Source: Gigaspora margarita (Eukaryota > Glomeromycota > Glomeromycetes > Diversisporales > Gigasporaceae). From it: a DNA stretch of 64,000 bases. The notes under the pieces are model-generated. The model did not search any database, was not told the DNA's origin, and worked only from the letters and a program-made list of their open reading frames with translations. Where the stretch lies: positions 98,863-162,862 of the forward strand of contig WTPW01001659.1 in NCBI GenBank assembly GCA_009809945.1, read 5' to 3'. A program made the translations under genes and the position numbers. Below, in pieces: positions 49,001-60,318 of the stretch (the stretch's first letter is position 1; each line of letters begins with the position of its first letter).

Positions 49001-49114
49001 TAACATATGAAAGATAAACCCGGTTCCAGACTCTACTTGGGACAAAATTGATCAATTTCGATCCAGTCGACGAATTCCGGCTCGGAATTTTGATGCCCCT
49101 GTGTGGAACGAAGT

Positions 49115-50000
49115 CACGGTGTTACCCCTGATAAGAGCCCCTGTCAAAACAGGTAAATCACGGGGCGAAATTAGGTCACGAGGTTGCTGCGCCCAAAATG
49201 GCAGATCTGCCATTTCTGTCATATCAGTCGCTTCTGCCATAAATGATAGATCAAGAAGAACTGGCATAAATGATGGATATGGGAGAACTGGCATAAGTGA
49301 TAGATCTAATGGTTCTGGCATAAATGCCAGATCTTTCTACTATTGAACATTTTTATATATATACGGGCGATATTCGCTCCACTTTGTAGGCATGTTTGCC
49401 AATAAAAAGAACACTTTATTATAACTATCGATTCTAAAAATTACATCACGCATTCTTTTTTTTACATTGTCAAATCACTATACATAAACCCTCCTGCTAA
49501 ATTAAATACTAACAACTACGATAAACCACTGCACAGTTCGTGTCTCTGTGCCCACGTGACTCCCTGTCGATAGTTGCTCCGTTAGCCTCGATTTCCGGAG
49601 GTACTTCGCGGGTGAACAACGGGCATCCTTTTGTCACGAGACCATGACCCGGGCCCATGATGCAGGGTAATCGATGGGTAAGTTTTAAGTATTTGATGTC
49701 AGGGGTGATGTATTTAAGAGTGAGGTATATTATGTATTGTTTAAGGAATAACGGGGATGGTTGAGTAAGTATGAGGTCATAGGGAGTTGTTATTTAAGAG
49801 AGGTAAAGGTGGAAATTGTTCTACCTCTTTTGTCTTTGCTGTTAGCTCGACGTTAGTCTAGCTTTATCGATAGTACCCACCCACCCACCACTAGGCTTAT
49901 TTGGTGCACTTGCATAAATGGTTGGGTGGTTAGCGGTGTTGGGAAAATTACTTAGGGTTTGTGAGAAATCGATGACCGTACAAGACCAGGAATTTTAGGA
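49115..50000. other. GC-richer segment, possible LTR fragment
   Basis: It contains degenerate tandem repeats (AACTGGCATAAATGATGGAT and variants, 49230-49330), then TATATATATACGGGCG, a CCAATAAAAAGAAC polyadenylation-like word and GC-rich text near 49550-49660. This order fits the U3-R of an LTR, but no paired ends or target duplication could be fixed. No gene seen; the open frames on both strands here come from the repeats. Confidence 0.35.
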
Positions 50001-50124
50001 ATTTAAGGAAATAACCGAACCGATGCTATGAACCATCTGTGAATCTCGTGACCAGCGAGGCAAAATCCCATATATGTATTTCATTGTTATATGTTGGAAA
50101 TAGGTCGAGTGACAAAAGTTGAGA

Positions 50125-52065
50125 ACCCAAAAAAATTCAGTAGATCTATTTCCGACACCGGTCCGGATCGCTAATTTTTGAATATTTATTGCGATGATTT
50201 CCCAATAACGATTCAATTAAACGCAGAAAAATTTTTTTATTTTAATCCTATACTTTTATAGAATCCAAATAAATAATTCAGAAGGATGACCGTCAAAAAA
50301 TCTTTGCTACAGTGCACGACACTTAAAGACTGCACAAACTTTAAAAGCTAATAACTTATAATCTAAAAAAGATATTTTAAAAAGGAAGCCACTATTTTAT
50401 AGCTAAATCAATTTATTACAACTTAACGGCCTTATTTTTTAAAAAGTTATAATAACTTTTCAAAATATATAGCTTTAAAAATATAGTATTTTTATATGAT
50501 ANGTAAAAATTTAACCAAAAATGGGACAAGTCACATGTTNTGGCTTCTTGTTATTGGCTAATTTTAAAATTATTTTTAAAATTATTTTTAAAATATTTTT
50601 TATTAATTAATTTTTGACCAATCAGAATACAAGAAATCAAAAAAATATCAAATTTCAATATAAAATTTTTGAAAATAGGACAAATCTCAAGAATGTAGTC
50701 TTTAAGTGTCTTGCACTGTAGAAGTTCAAAAAAAATATATTAGAAAATCGGACGAATTTTTTCTTATATTTTAAACGAAAGATTTCTTAACAACAAATTT
50801 TTTTTATTTTAATCCTATGAGCTTAAAGAATTAAAATAAAACAGGGACGAATTTTTTCTTATATTTTAAACGAAGACTTCTCAACAACAAATTTTTTATT
50901 TTAATCCTATGAGTTCAAAGAATTAAAATAAAAAACAGTTAACAAATTTAAATAAGCAGTTGTCGAGAAATATGTTTAAACTTAGAACGAATATTACTCT
51001 GATGATTATTACCTTCAAATTCTATCAAAAAAAAGAATTTTTTTTTTTTAATTCTGAAACAGATAAAAAAAATTTTTGATCGAATTTGATTATTTCAAAG
51101 TTTAAGTATCTATAAAATAAGCTGTGATCAAAAAATTTTTTTTATCTTTTAATGAATATTTCTCGACAACTGCTATTTAAATTTTGTTAAACTGGGGGTT
51201 TTTTATTTCATTCTATGCATTCATAGAATAAAATAAAAAAAAAAATTTCATTGAATTTAGATAGATAGTTATTGAGAATTTATATTAAAATTTAAACAAA
51301 AAGTTCAATATAACATTTCTTTAAATTTTTTTAAAAAACTAACCGAAGATTTCTCAACAGTTATCTATCCAAATTCGATGAAAATTTTTTTATTTTAATT
51401 CTATAAATCCATAAAATTAAAATAAAAAAATTTCATTAGTAAATGGATCATTATAAAATCAAAAAAATTTTGACCGCAACTTTTATTTTATAAATGTTTA
51501 AAATTTGAACAAAGATTACTCGGCACTTACCTAGCCAAATTCGATGAAAGTTTGTTATTTTAATTATACATGCTCACAGAATCAAATAAAAAAAAATTTG
51601 ATATAGTTTGATCAGGTAATTATTGAGTAATATCCGTTCAAAGTTTAAACATCTATAAACTGCGGCTAATTTTTTTTTATCTTTTAATGAAAATTTCTTG
51701 ATAGCTACTTATTTAAATTAGTCAAATTGTTCTTTATTAAATTCTATGAACTCATAGGATTAAAATAAAAAAAAATTTCATCGAATTTGGATGGATGGTT
51801 GTTGAGAAATCTTCGCTTAAAGTATAAGAAAAGAAGAAATTTGTCATGTTTTATTTTTTCAAGATTTTCTAATATTTTTAAACTTCTTATAAAGAGTTAT
51901 CCATCCGAATTCAATGAAACTTTTTTATTTTTATTCTATAGAATTATAGGATTAAAATAAAAAAAAATTTGCTATGCTTAATTGCGTAGTTATTGGAAAT
52001 CATCGCGATCCGGACCTGATGTCGGAGATCGATCTGCTGAATTTCTATTCATTTCGCGTGATTTC
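50125..52065. repeat. Palindrome-built block 4, with one insertion
   Basis: Fourth copy of the block at 27760. The element at 50310-50718 sits inside, and a local duplication of GACGAATTTTTTCTTATATT occurs near 50752 and 50847. Two isolated N bases lie within the insertion. Confidence 0.8.
50310..50718. mobile_element. TA-flanked MITE (CAGTGCACGACACTTAAAG), 409 bp
   Basis: CAGTGCACGACACTTAAAGA / TCTTTAAGTGTCTTGCACTG with TA on both sides (50308-50309, 50719-50720). The three sister blocks read TCTTTGCTAGAAGTTTAAA or near variants uninterrupted (27945, 34585). Confidence 0.9.
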
Positions 52066-53115
52066 AGAACGCGCACGCGCAATAATGCAAATTATTATAC
52101 TGATTTTGTGATAAAAAAGTAACAATTACTAAAGACTTTCCTGTGGATACATATTGGGGGCATGCTATTTTGAGACGTTCATGCGAGTTATTTTGAGCTT
52201 TCTTTAAAAAAAATGAAAATTTCAAAATAAAGTTCATGTGTATTATTACGCGTTTATATAATGTACAGTTTATAAAAACTCTTTAAACTTTTTCTATAGC
52301 CTGCCCTACGCTATATCTTAACATGAAAAAAAGATAACAACGCATTCTCTAGTCCTAACCATCAAAAAAATTTTTTTATAAACTTGTTAAACTTGTTAGA
52401 TATACATATTTTTTGTTATATATTCACAAAAAGAACAGAAATCTACCAAGCACAAGATGGTTTGCAGAGCATAAGTTGGTTAAATTTAGATTCTACAAAC
52501 GTACATATATAACTGGTAACTGATAAATAAAAATTTGATATTAGATATCAGATCATTGAACAGTCAACATCCTAAGACTATCCTAAGTGCAAAATTCCCG
52601 CAAGTTATTTTAATTTCCAATTCAATTAATTCAATTTTATTTGCTATCTTATATTATTCTATCGGTGTAACTTTTCTAAATGCAAAACTTTCTAAATGCG
52701 AATATTTTGCACTTAGGGACATAATTGTCAGCACCGACCGACACAATTAGCATAATACAGTAATACAGTAACCACTATAATCACTGCAATAAAAAAAAAA
52801 TTTATATTATATAAACTGTATTATATTAATAGATTTTATGGATAAAAAAATTTGCATGCAAAGGAATGAAGAAGTTATATTATAATAATGTCGTCTAAGT
52901 CTCAAATATAAATGCCTTTAACATGATTTGTAGAAAATATGAAAAAAACAAACAATGTGAGAAAATATAATCATAAAAAGGGATAAAACGTATTAATATC
53001 GGATGTAAATATAATGATTGAATTCTCTCACTGAAAATTTCCTAATTATTAGGGACTACAAAAAAATAAACGAGTTGAACCGCAAGGCTCACAAAATCTA
53101 ATCAAGTGTTTTCTT

Positions 53116-54622
53116 TTATGTTGATTTTTCTGTAACATTGTTAACTACTTGAAAAACTTCATAATCTAGGGCTGTTACTGAATCCACATTTAAAAGTCTA
53201 GGGTAACATTTTGGTTTAAGTTCCCAAATATTACTGTTTTCTTGAGCGTATAAATCAGGGCCGCCTCCGAACCATGGACCTTCATCATCACCACAAGCAA
53301 TAGCATAATCACTATGATCATGATTAATACGTGATACTGTTGCATTTTTGAGATCATTATAATCTAACACAAATATGAAGCTATCTGTTGTTTCTTTATA
53401 TATATTTTCACCATTCCAATCAAGTGGATTGTAACCACCAAAAAGACGACTTGAGTTTTGATCTCTCACAACAATAATTGTTGCCCCTTTATTATTGCAT
53501 TTTCGATGAAAAGTTTGTGAAGAAAGACCATCTAGACTGCTTCGAAAAAGAAGATTAAATTTGTAATGAGATCCTTTCGAAGTCTTATCATCTATAGTTT
53601 TTTTATCTATCCATTTCGTTAATAATAGTGCAATGTCCCTGTTAATTAATACAGAGTCAATTTTAAAGTTGCCCCATCTGATGAGAAATGAGTTATATGA
53701 TGGTTTTGTATCTGAATCTAAAAAACAAGTTAATATATCCTCAATTAAATGTTCTGAAAGAAGGTACTTAAATTTCCATACTTCAGGCATGAACTCCTTG
53801 TGATCCATCTGATAAAATCTAATGAGTTCAATTAAAGGATCCAGATTTTTTATAAATGATGAATTGCTTATTGGGAGGAAATGAAAAAAATTATTATTTT
53901 TAGACGTTTTATGTTGAGCAGTTCCCCATTCAACCAGCTTTTTCCAGATATCACATTCTTTCATATCGAGGTTATCACATTTAATAATTAATTTTAGTGC
54001 ATCTTCTTTTAATGAAAGGAACTCCTCTGAATCAAACAGCAATTTAGGCTTTTCGCAAATGGCCTCCAAATAAGTTTCATTAAGTTCATTGAATTGTTTA
54101 TTATCAGTAATAAAATGAATCATTTTAATGGGACTTTGTTGTAAAAATTTACAACTATTTTTGATTAAAAATTCTTGAATAAAGTCAGTAAGTTTTTGAA
54201 TTAAAAGTTCATCTGCAGCAACTAGAAGCTCTATGATTATTTCGTCTTTTTGGCTATTTAAATCCACTATTCCACAATACAAAAATCTATTTAAATATTT
54301 ACAAAATATAGAGTTAGAATCTTAAATGGTTGTTACCGGTATAAAATTTTAATATATTATATCCTTACTTAAGAATAATATTAAAAATTAATACACTTAT
54401 ATCAGGATTGGATAAAATAAAGTAGCCATCTTTTCTTTTAGCCCATTCGTCAGATAATGCCCTACGAAAGTAAGATGATCTAGTGCAAAGAATTACAGAA
54501 TGTGCATAAATTGATGCAACATTTGGTTCTTTCCCAACAGTAATAATTGTGTCATAGCGCTCTTTAGTCTCATATAGATTTTTAAAATCTTCAGCTAAAT
54601 CTTCAGACAATGCTTTGGCCAT
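53116..54622 (-). CDS. BTB-BACK-TLDc protein, copy 7 (intact, 474 aa)
   Basis: Exons 54369-54622 and 53116-54286, with the conserved intron 54287-54368 (AA|GTAAGG ... TAG). The shortest intact member: the linker between BACK and TLDc is almost gone, with IKNLDP joined directly to LIELIRFYQMDH. The TLDc is also the most divergent of the four (RDQNSSRLFGGYNPLDW, YAIACGDDEGPWFGGGPDL), with GGGPDL for GEGPDL. Its BTB domain keeps YDTIITVGKEPN and the HSVILCTRSSYF core. The start ATG matches all copies. Function inferred only from domains. Confidence 0.88.
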
Positions 54623-54924
54623 TATTCTATCTTCTAAATTCGTATATTCAGTATTTTACGTTACTACAACAAATTAAAAGCCAGGATATTGTTTACATGT
54701 TTTAGTTTTCTAAATTTATTCTGCTATTTTGTGCATCCAAATCGGCACATTCCTATTTTGTCCAGAGTTCTCGTGATACATGCATCGATCCCAAGTTTCT
54801 AATATTCAATATTATCTTAGATTATCCGGCAGCTTAATATGATAACATCTGTCACTTAAATATGTTAGAATTTGCGAAATTTTAAACTTTGGATATCTTA
54901 TACTTAAATCCGGTCATATCTTTT

Positions 54925-55120
54925 TTAAATGCTGGCTATCCGTTATCGGTGAATTCTACGCAGCAGTTTTTACATAATAAAATAAATTTAGATTTTGATG
55001 TAGGTTTTGGCTTGCTCGTAAATTTACTCCATTAGCTTCATCAACAATCATCGGTTTATCTGAATTAGGGCAAAAATATTTCATATTCGTTTAATAGAAA
55101 AGAAATTAAAGTTATGGGGA
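54925..55120 (+). pseudogene. Relict plus-strand exon, unit 7 copy
   Basis: The most decayed copy of the segment at 24727. FDVGFGLLVNLLH and SSTIIGLSE pieces can be read only by changing frame. Confidence 0.35.
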
Positions 55121-55492
55121 AGATGAAAATATTATTGTCATTAAAAGAATTTTTAATAATTGGTTATGTTATTATGTTGCTGTAGAACACGATTAAAGAA
55201 TGAGATTAGATACTGAATTTTGACGCAGTTTTTGAATTTAAAGTTCTGATCATGAAGATCGCGGGACTGACATTTCGCATCGCATTAATCAAAAACTTCT
55301 AAATTATTAATTAAAGTAATTACTATGATAAAATTATAAATGTTAGCATATAGAATGAAAGCACCATTTTTCATATATATAAACAGATTATACTCAATCG
55401 TGGCTTTTTTGGTTTTCAAAAAGTGCATTTTCTTTCATTTATTCATAATCTTCAGTCTATAATAGAACTATTCGTGTGCTTTTTTCATAATA

Positions 55493-55689
55493 CCGTATGT
55501 TATCGATTAGAAGCAGCTCCCGAATAAAAGCAACCCCCAGATTTTGGAGCCAAAAAATTGGACTAAAGTTGTTATGTTCTACTTATAAAATTGGACTCGA
55601 ATAGAAGCAACCCCTTCACTTTTTAGTTCGAAAAAATTCTCATTTTTTTTTTTGCAACATTTTGGTTGCTTCTATTCGGTAACATACGG
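55493..55689. mobile_element. TA-flanked MITE (CCGTATGTTA), 197 bp
   Basis: CCGTATGTTATCGATTAGAA / TTCTATTCGGTAACATACGG with TA at 55491-55492 and 55690-55691. Sister units read TTTCATAATATTTAA without it. The interior has AGAAGCAACCCC repeats. Confidence 0.88.
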
Positions 55690-55849
55690 TATTTAATCAT
55701 TGCAATTTTTAAAGGTTCGACAGTCCGAAATAATGATAACTCATCAAGTTCTCTATTAAAACACGCGTAATCATGAGAAAACATTGACTTTAAAAGTTTG
55801 GGCAAATAAATTCAAATTCCAAATATGTATAGCTAATACATGTGCTGCG

Positions 55850-56380
55850 TAACAGCACATGGCGTGACATTAACTTCGATGAAAAAAAAAGTCCTGTTAT
55901 TTTTCATTGTATGACCAATATTGATGTTATTGTTTATATTAAAGTGAAATTTTTTTTCAATGTCAATTTACGATCTTAAAAAAATTTGGTTTGATTTTTA
56001 TTTGTTTAAAAATGGGTTAATACATTATCTGTTATAACGTAATTAAATTATAATATTAAACTCGAGAACAGTTTTTTTTTAAAAAAATTTTCTTGGTTGA
56101 CAATTAAAATTAACCAGTCGGAAGCACTCAGACGCCGGTGTTTTTTAAAAAAAAAAAATTTTAAAACAATAAAAATGTTTAAAAAACAGTTTAACCCGTT
56201 TTTTTACCATCCCTATGCAAACCCCCTGTGTGCAAAATTCCAGTAATTAGCCAATAAAATTTTATCGAATCGAAGCAAATTTTCTAAATGCAAAACTTTC
56301 TAAGTGCAATGGTCCCGAATATTTGCACTTAGGAAGGGTTGACTTAACTGGTTACTACGCCAATAACTTGGCAAGAACGT
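55850..56380. other. Gene-free interval replacing the palindrome block
   Basis: Unit 8 lacks the 1.4 kb block seen downstream of copies 4-7. AT-rich text with T and A runs is followed by a partial AAGTGCAAA element (56215-56345). Confidence 0.4.
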
Positions 56381-56390
56381 ATGTACGTAT

Positions 56391-56787
56391 CAGTGTTGGA
56401 AAATTGTTTTGAGATTCATGAGAACAAATATATTTAATTTAATGTTCTCAGAAATTTATTTATGTTCTCAATAGTAAACTTTCATTATATCACTATTTTT
56501 TTAAATTTCTTATTTCGGAAAATATTGGACAATTTATTCAAATTCTTGTCCAACCTTTCTTGTCTTTTATGTTCATTCATTTTCTTTTCGGATGATTTCG
56601 GATCTTCGTTCGATTTCTAACTTTATTTCCATCTGGAATTATGCTATGCTATTATACTTATATATAGAGAATAGATTTTTCGAGTATTATGTTCTCAAAT
56701 TTTTTTTCATAGAGAACGTTTACAGAATAACAAATGTTCTCAAATCTAAAACGACGAGAACATGAGAACATAAGATTTCCAACACTG
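56391..56787. mobile_element. hAT-like MITE, 397 bp
   Basis: CAGTGTTGGAAAAT / ATTTCCAACACTG with 7 of 8 matching duplicated bases (GTACGTAT 56383-56390, GTACGTAA 56788-56795). The interior repeats GTTCTC/GAGAAC in both orientations. An inverted relative is at 62935-63320. Confidence 0.85.
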
Positions 56788-57180
56788 GTACGTAAGTATT
56801 CAATCGACATAATTGTCAGTACCGACACAATTAGCATAGCAATAAAAACAAAATTATATTTATATACTGTACTGCATTATATTAATAGATTTTATTAATA
56901 TAAAAAATTTGCCTGCAAAGGAATGAAGACATTACATTTTATATGTCGCCTAAATTTCAAATATAAATGAAATAGAAATGCCTTAACATGATTTGTAGAA
57001 AATATGAAAAACAAACATTGCGAGAAAATATAATTACAAAAGGGAGAAATATAATTATAAGAAGGGATAAAATGCATTAATGTCAGGTGTAGATATAATG
57101 AATGAATTCTCTCACTGAAACTTTATTTATTATTAGAGACAACAAGTAAGGTGCACGAGATCTAATCAAATGTTTTTCTT

Positions 57181-58773
57181 TTATTTTAATTTTTCTGTAA
57201 CATTGCGAACTACTTGAAAAACTTCATAATCTAAGACTGTTACTAAATCCACAGTTACAATTCTAGGGTAACTTTTTGATTTAAGTTTCCAAATCTTACT
57301 GTTGTTTTGAACGCGTAAATCAGGGCCTTTTCCGAACCATGGACCGTAATCTTCATAACAACCAATAGCATGAATGCTATTATCATGATTAATACGTGAT
57401 ATTGTTGCATCTTTGGGATCATTATATTCGAACGCAAATATGAAGCTATCCGTTGTTGTTCTCATTATATTTTCACTATTCCAATCAAGTGGATTGTAAC
57501 CACCAATAAGAAGATCAGAATTTTGAATTTTTACAATAGTAATTGTTGCCCCTTTGCTGTCACATTTTCGATGAAAAGTTTGTGAAGAAAGACCATCTAG
57601 ACTGCTTCGAAAAAGAAGATTAAATTTGTAATGAGATCCTTTCGAAGTCTTATCATTTATAGATTTTTTATCTATCCATTTCGTTAATAATAGTGCAATA
57701 TCCTTCTTAATTAATACAGAGTCAATTTTAAAGTTGCCCCATCTGATAAGAAATGGGTTGTATGACGGTTTGGTATCTGGATCTAAAAAACAAGTTAATA
57801 TATCCTCAATTAAATGTTCTGAAAGAAAGTGCTTATATTTCCATACTTCAGGCATGAACTCCTTGTGATCCATTTGATAAAATCTAATGTGTTCAATTAA
57901 TTCATGTAATGTTTTGTTTAATGCATTAACGTCTTCATCTTCACACATGTCTTCATTATTAGTATCTTCACACATATCTTCACTCTTAGTGTCTTCACAC
58001 ATATCTTCATTATTAGTATCTTCACACATATCTTCATTATTAGTGTCTTCACACATAATATCGCTTTCGAGCATTATATTTTGAGCGATTCCCCATTTAA
58101 TTAGTTTTTTCCAGATATCACATTCTTTCATATCGAGGTTATCACATTTAAGAATTAATTTTAGTGCATCTTCCTTTAATGAAAGGAACTCCTCTGAATC
58201 AAACAGTAAATTGGGCTTTTTACAAATGGTTTCCAAATAAATTTCATAAAGTTCATTGAATTGTATATTATAAGTAATAAAATGAACCATTTTAATGGGA
58301 CTTTGTTGTAAGAATTTACGACTATTTTTGATTAAAAATTCTTGAGTAAAGTCAGTAAGTTTTTGAATTAAAAGTTCGTCTGCGGCAATTAGAAGCTCTA
58401 GGATTATTTCATCTTTTTGATTATTCAAATCCACTATTCCACAATACAAAAATCTATTTAAATATATATAAAATATGGAATTAAATGGTTGTTATAAAAT
58501 TTTAATATTATATACTTACTTAAGAATAATATTGAAAGTTAAAGCACTTATATTAGGTTTGGATAAAACAAAATAACCATCTTTTCTTTTAGCCCATCCA
58601 TCAGATAATGCTCTACGAAAATAAGATGATCTTATGCAAAGAATTAAAGAATGTGCATGAATTGATTCAACATTCGGTTTCTTCCCAACAGTAATAATTG
58701 TGTCATAGCGTTCTCTGGTCTCATATAGGGTTTTAAAATCTTCCAATAGATCTTCAGAAAATGTTTTGGCCAT
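57181..58773 (-). CDS. BTB-BACK-TLDc protein, copy 8 (intact, 508 aa)
   Basis: Exons 58520-58773 and 57181-58453, with the conserved intron 58454-58519 (AA|GTAAGT ... TAG). In this copy the linker after BACK is replaced by a run of five MCED-type acidic repeats (MCEDTNNED and variants), followed by ALNKTLHELIEHIRFYQ. TLDc follows as usual (LLFRSSLDGLSSQTFHRKCD, GGYNPLDWN, GPWFGKGPDL, DYEVFQVV). GKGPDL replaces GEGPDL. BTB differs slightly (ILCIRSSYF). The last copy in the array and the one nearest the membrane-protein gene. Start chosen by alignment with the other copies. Confidence 0.88.
57930..58062 (-). repeat. 27-bp coding minisatellite in the linker of copy 8
   Basis: About five units of TCTTCACACATATCTTCATT followed by ATTAGTA (plus-strand reading), in frame as a nine-residue Cys-Glu-Asp-Asn repeat on the minus strand. 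Units differ by one or two bases. Confidence 0.9.
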
Positions 58774-58859
58774 TATGGTATAATCTAAATTCGTACAGTG
58801 TATTAGATATTGTATATCACAATGAATTAAACAGACTAAAAATTTAGGATTTTATCTAG

Positions 58860-59394
58860 TTACCCTGAAATATATATATACTACGGTATATAGTAAGTGT
58901 AGTGACGTAGTTATAATTAGTGAATTACTTGATTATATATTCCTCGATCGTTGATCGATTAGGCTTGATGATCGTGCTCGTTCAAGTGAGTCAATCAAAA
59001 TGGTTGAAGTTTGATCGATCAAGAAAATTTATACAGTGAAAATCTTTTTTTTTAATTTTACAGGTTATAAATAAAGTTATTCAGGTAACCCATGCGAGAT
59101 TTATCAACCGAGTCATGATAATTGTCCACTTGAAGATATAAAAGATCACGCTTCGACATATCATTACTAATGTTAGATCGTTACATGACGTAGTTAGTTA
59201 AATTGCGGTAATAAACTCTTCGCTTTTTAATATTTACTACTTTGCTGGATCATTTAGGAATTTTATACGTACTGTGTTCACTTTATGATCATCACTTCCC
59301 ATATTTTTATCCCTGTCCTATAATTATTATCCTTGCCGTCCCACCTTATCTCTATTTTTATAATCCCTAAACATGCTGTTACGGGTACCGGTCA
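58860..59394. other. Gene-free interval
   Basis: AT-rich, with a few short self-complementary GATCGATC/TCGATCG words near 58945-59030. No gene or clear element seen. Confidence 0.45.
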
Positions 59395-59697
59395 AAATCC
59401 CGACAAACAGAATCCCGACAGGTCATAATCCCGACAAAAAAATCCNGACAATAAAAATCCNGACAATCCCGACAACAANAAAATCATTAAATTTATTTAA
59501 GTTAGGTTAGGGTTAGGTGAGTGCCTAGATTAGGGTTAGGGTGAACGCCTGGGTTAGGGTTTGGGTTTAGTTGATTTTATAGTAAAGTTGCTCAAGGAAA
59601 GCTTTTTTTGATTGTCGGGATTTTTGATTGTCGGGATTTTTTTTTCGGGATTATGACCTGTCGGGATTTTGTTTGTCGGGATTTTGACCCAAACCCA
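59392..59697. mobile_element. TIR element with AATCCCGACA ends and telomere-like core
   Basis: Left GGTCAAAATCCCGACAAACA and right TGTTTGTCGGGATTTTGACC orientations pair; each arm is itself built of repeated AATCCCGACA words. The core at 59510-59572 holds TTAGGG-type repeats. Three ambiguous bases lie in the left arm. No transposase frame and no clear target duplication. Confidence 0.8.
59510..59572 (+). repeat. Interstitial telomere-like repeats
   Basis: GTTAGGTTAGGGTTAGG, then GATTAGGGTTAGGGTG and GGGTTAGGGTTTGGG, interrupted by GTGCCTA and AACGCCT spacers. The most extensive of the four telomere-like tracts. Confidence 0.8.
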
Positions 59698-60318
59698 TCA
59701 TGTGACATAAAATGATTGGCCTTAGATTGTGCCGGTCATGTGATCGCGATTTCAAATAGTTAAAACTTTCAAAAAATGAATATGTAACATCTTTTTAATT
59801 ACAGTCGGGTCACATGATCAATGCTAATTCTGGCCAAAATCGAAATAAATCGAAATTTGCTTAGAATCAAAATAATATTCCGTGTCCGTGGCTGGTACGT
59901 ATCATTTTAAACACGTGCCATTCCGTGTAGCGCGCCACAGTACACGTGCCATTACAGACTTCCGTGCTAAAATGTAACACCGCTCGGACCACTTTTTTTA
60001 TAGGGATGTTTGTCTCTATCATTCATTATATACATTAAATTTGTTGTGTAAGTTAGACCCTCTCAGACGTGATGCAAAGCAAATATAAAGAACTGCGCCA
60101 CATACAGAATATCAAGTTTTTAATATAGTGATTATCTAGTAATGTTATTAGGGTCAGAATTGCGTAAAGTTGTCATAATGTGTATTTAAACCTAAATTTG
60201 AAGTTATTAATAAATAATATCAATTTAATTACAGTTTAAACTTAATTATATCGCAAACTATCATCCATTATAGGATTTTTCATTATGGTTTGTCATGTCG
60301 ATGGGTGAATTCTTTTCT
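59698..60318. other. Intergenic, 3' flank of the membrane-protein gene
   Basis: Contains ACACGTGCCATT repeated in a short GC-richer tract (59910-59960). No gene seen. Confidence 0.4.

Larger units (their letters stand above)
48553..49035. mobile_element. hAT-like element carrying two nested MITEs
   Basis: TAGGGTTTGGAGCCGG at the left and CCCGGTTCCAGACTCTA at the right, with the perfect 8-bp duplication CTTGGGAC (48545-48552, 49036-49043). Confidence 0.75.
48400..50128. mobile_element. Nested insertion complex
   Basis: Unit text is interrupted at GAGAACCCAAA (about 48394) and resumes at the same word (about 50122). Inside, from outside in: halves of a CAGGGGGGTCC-type element (48408-48552 and 49036-49103), an hAT-like element (48553-49035), and within that a TTCATAAATTCTGGGAC inverted repeat (about 48605-48761) and a CAGCTG MITE (48780-49000). 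The part from 49104 onwards is described separately. Confidence 0.65.

Noticed and set aside
49052-49346. Overlapping frames on both strands (MPVLLDLSFM and RTGINDGYGRTG repeats)
   Set aside because: Both arise from degenerate tandem repeats in a probable LTR fragment; no domain and no conservation seen.
57887-58084. Plus-strand SSLLVSSHI repeat frame
   Set aside because: Antisense shadow of the acidic linker repeat in copy 8.
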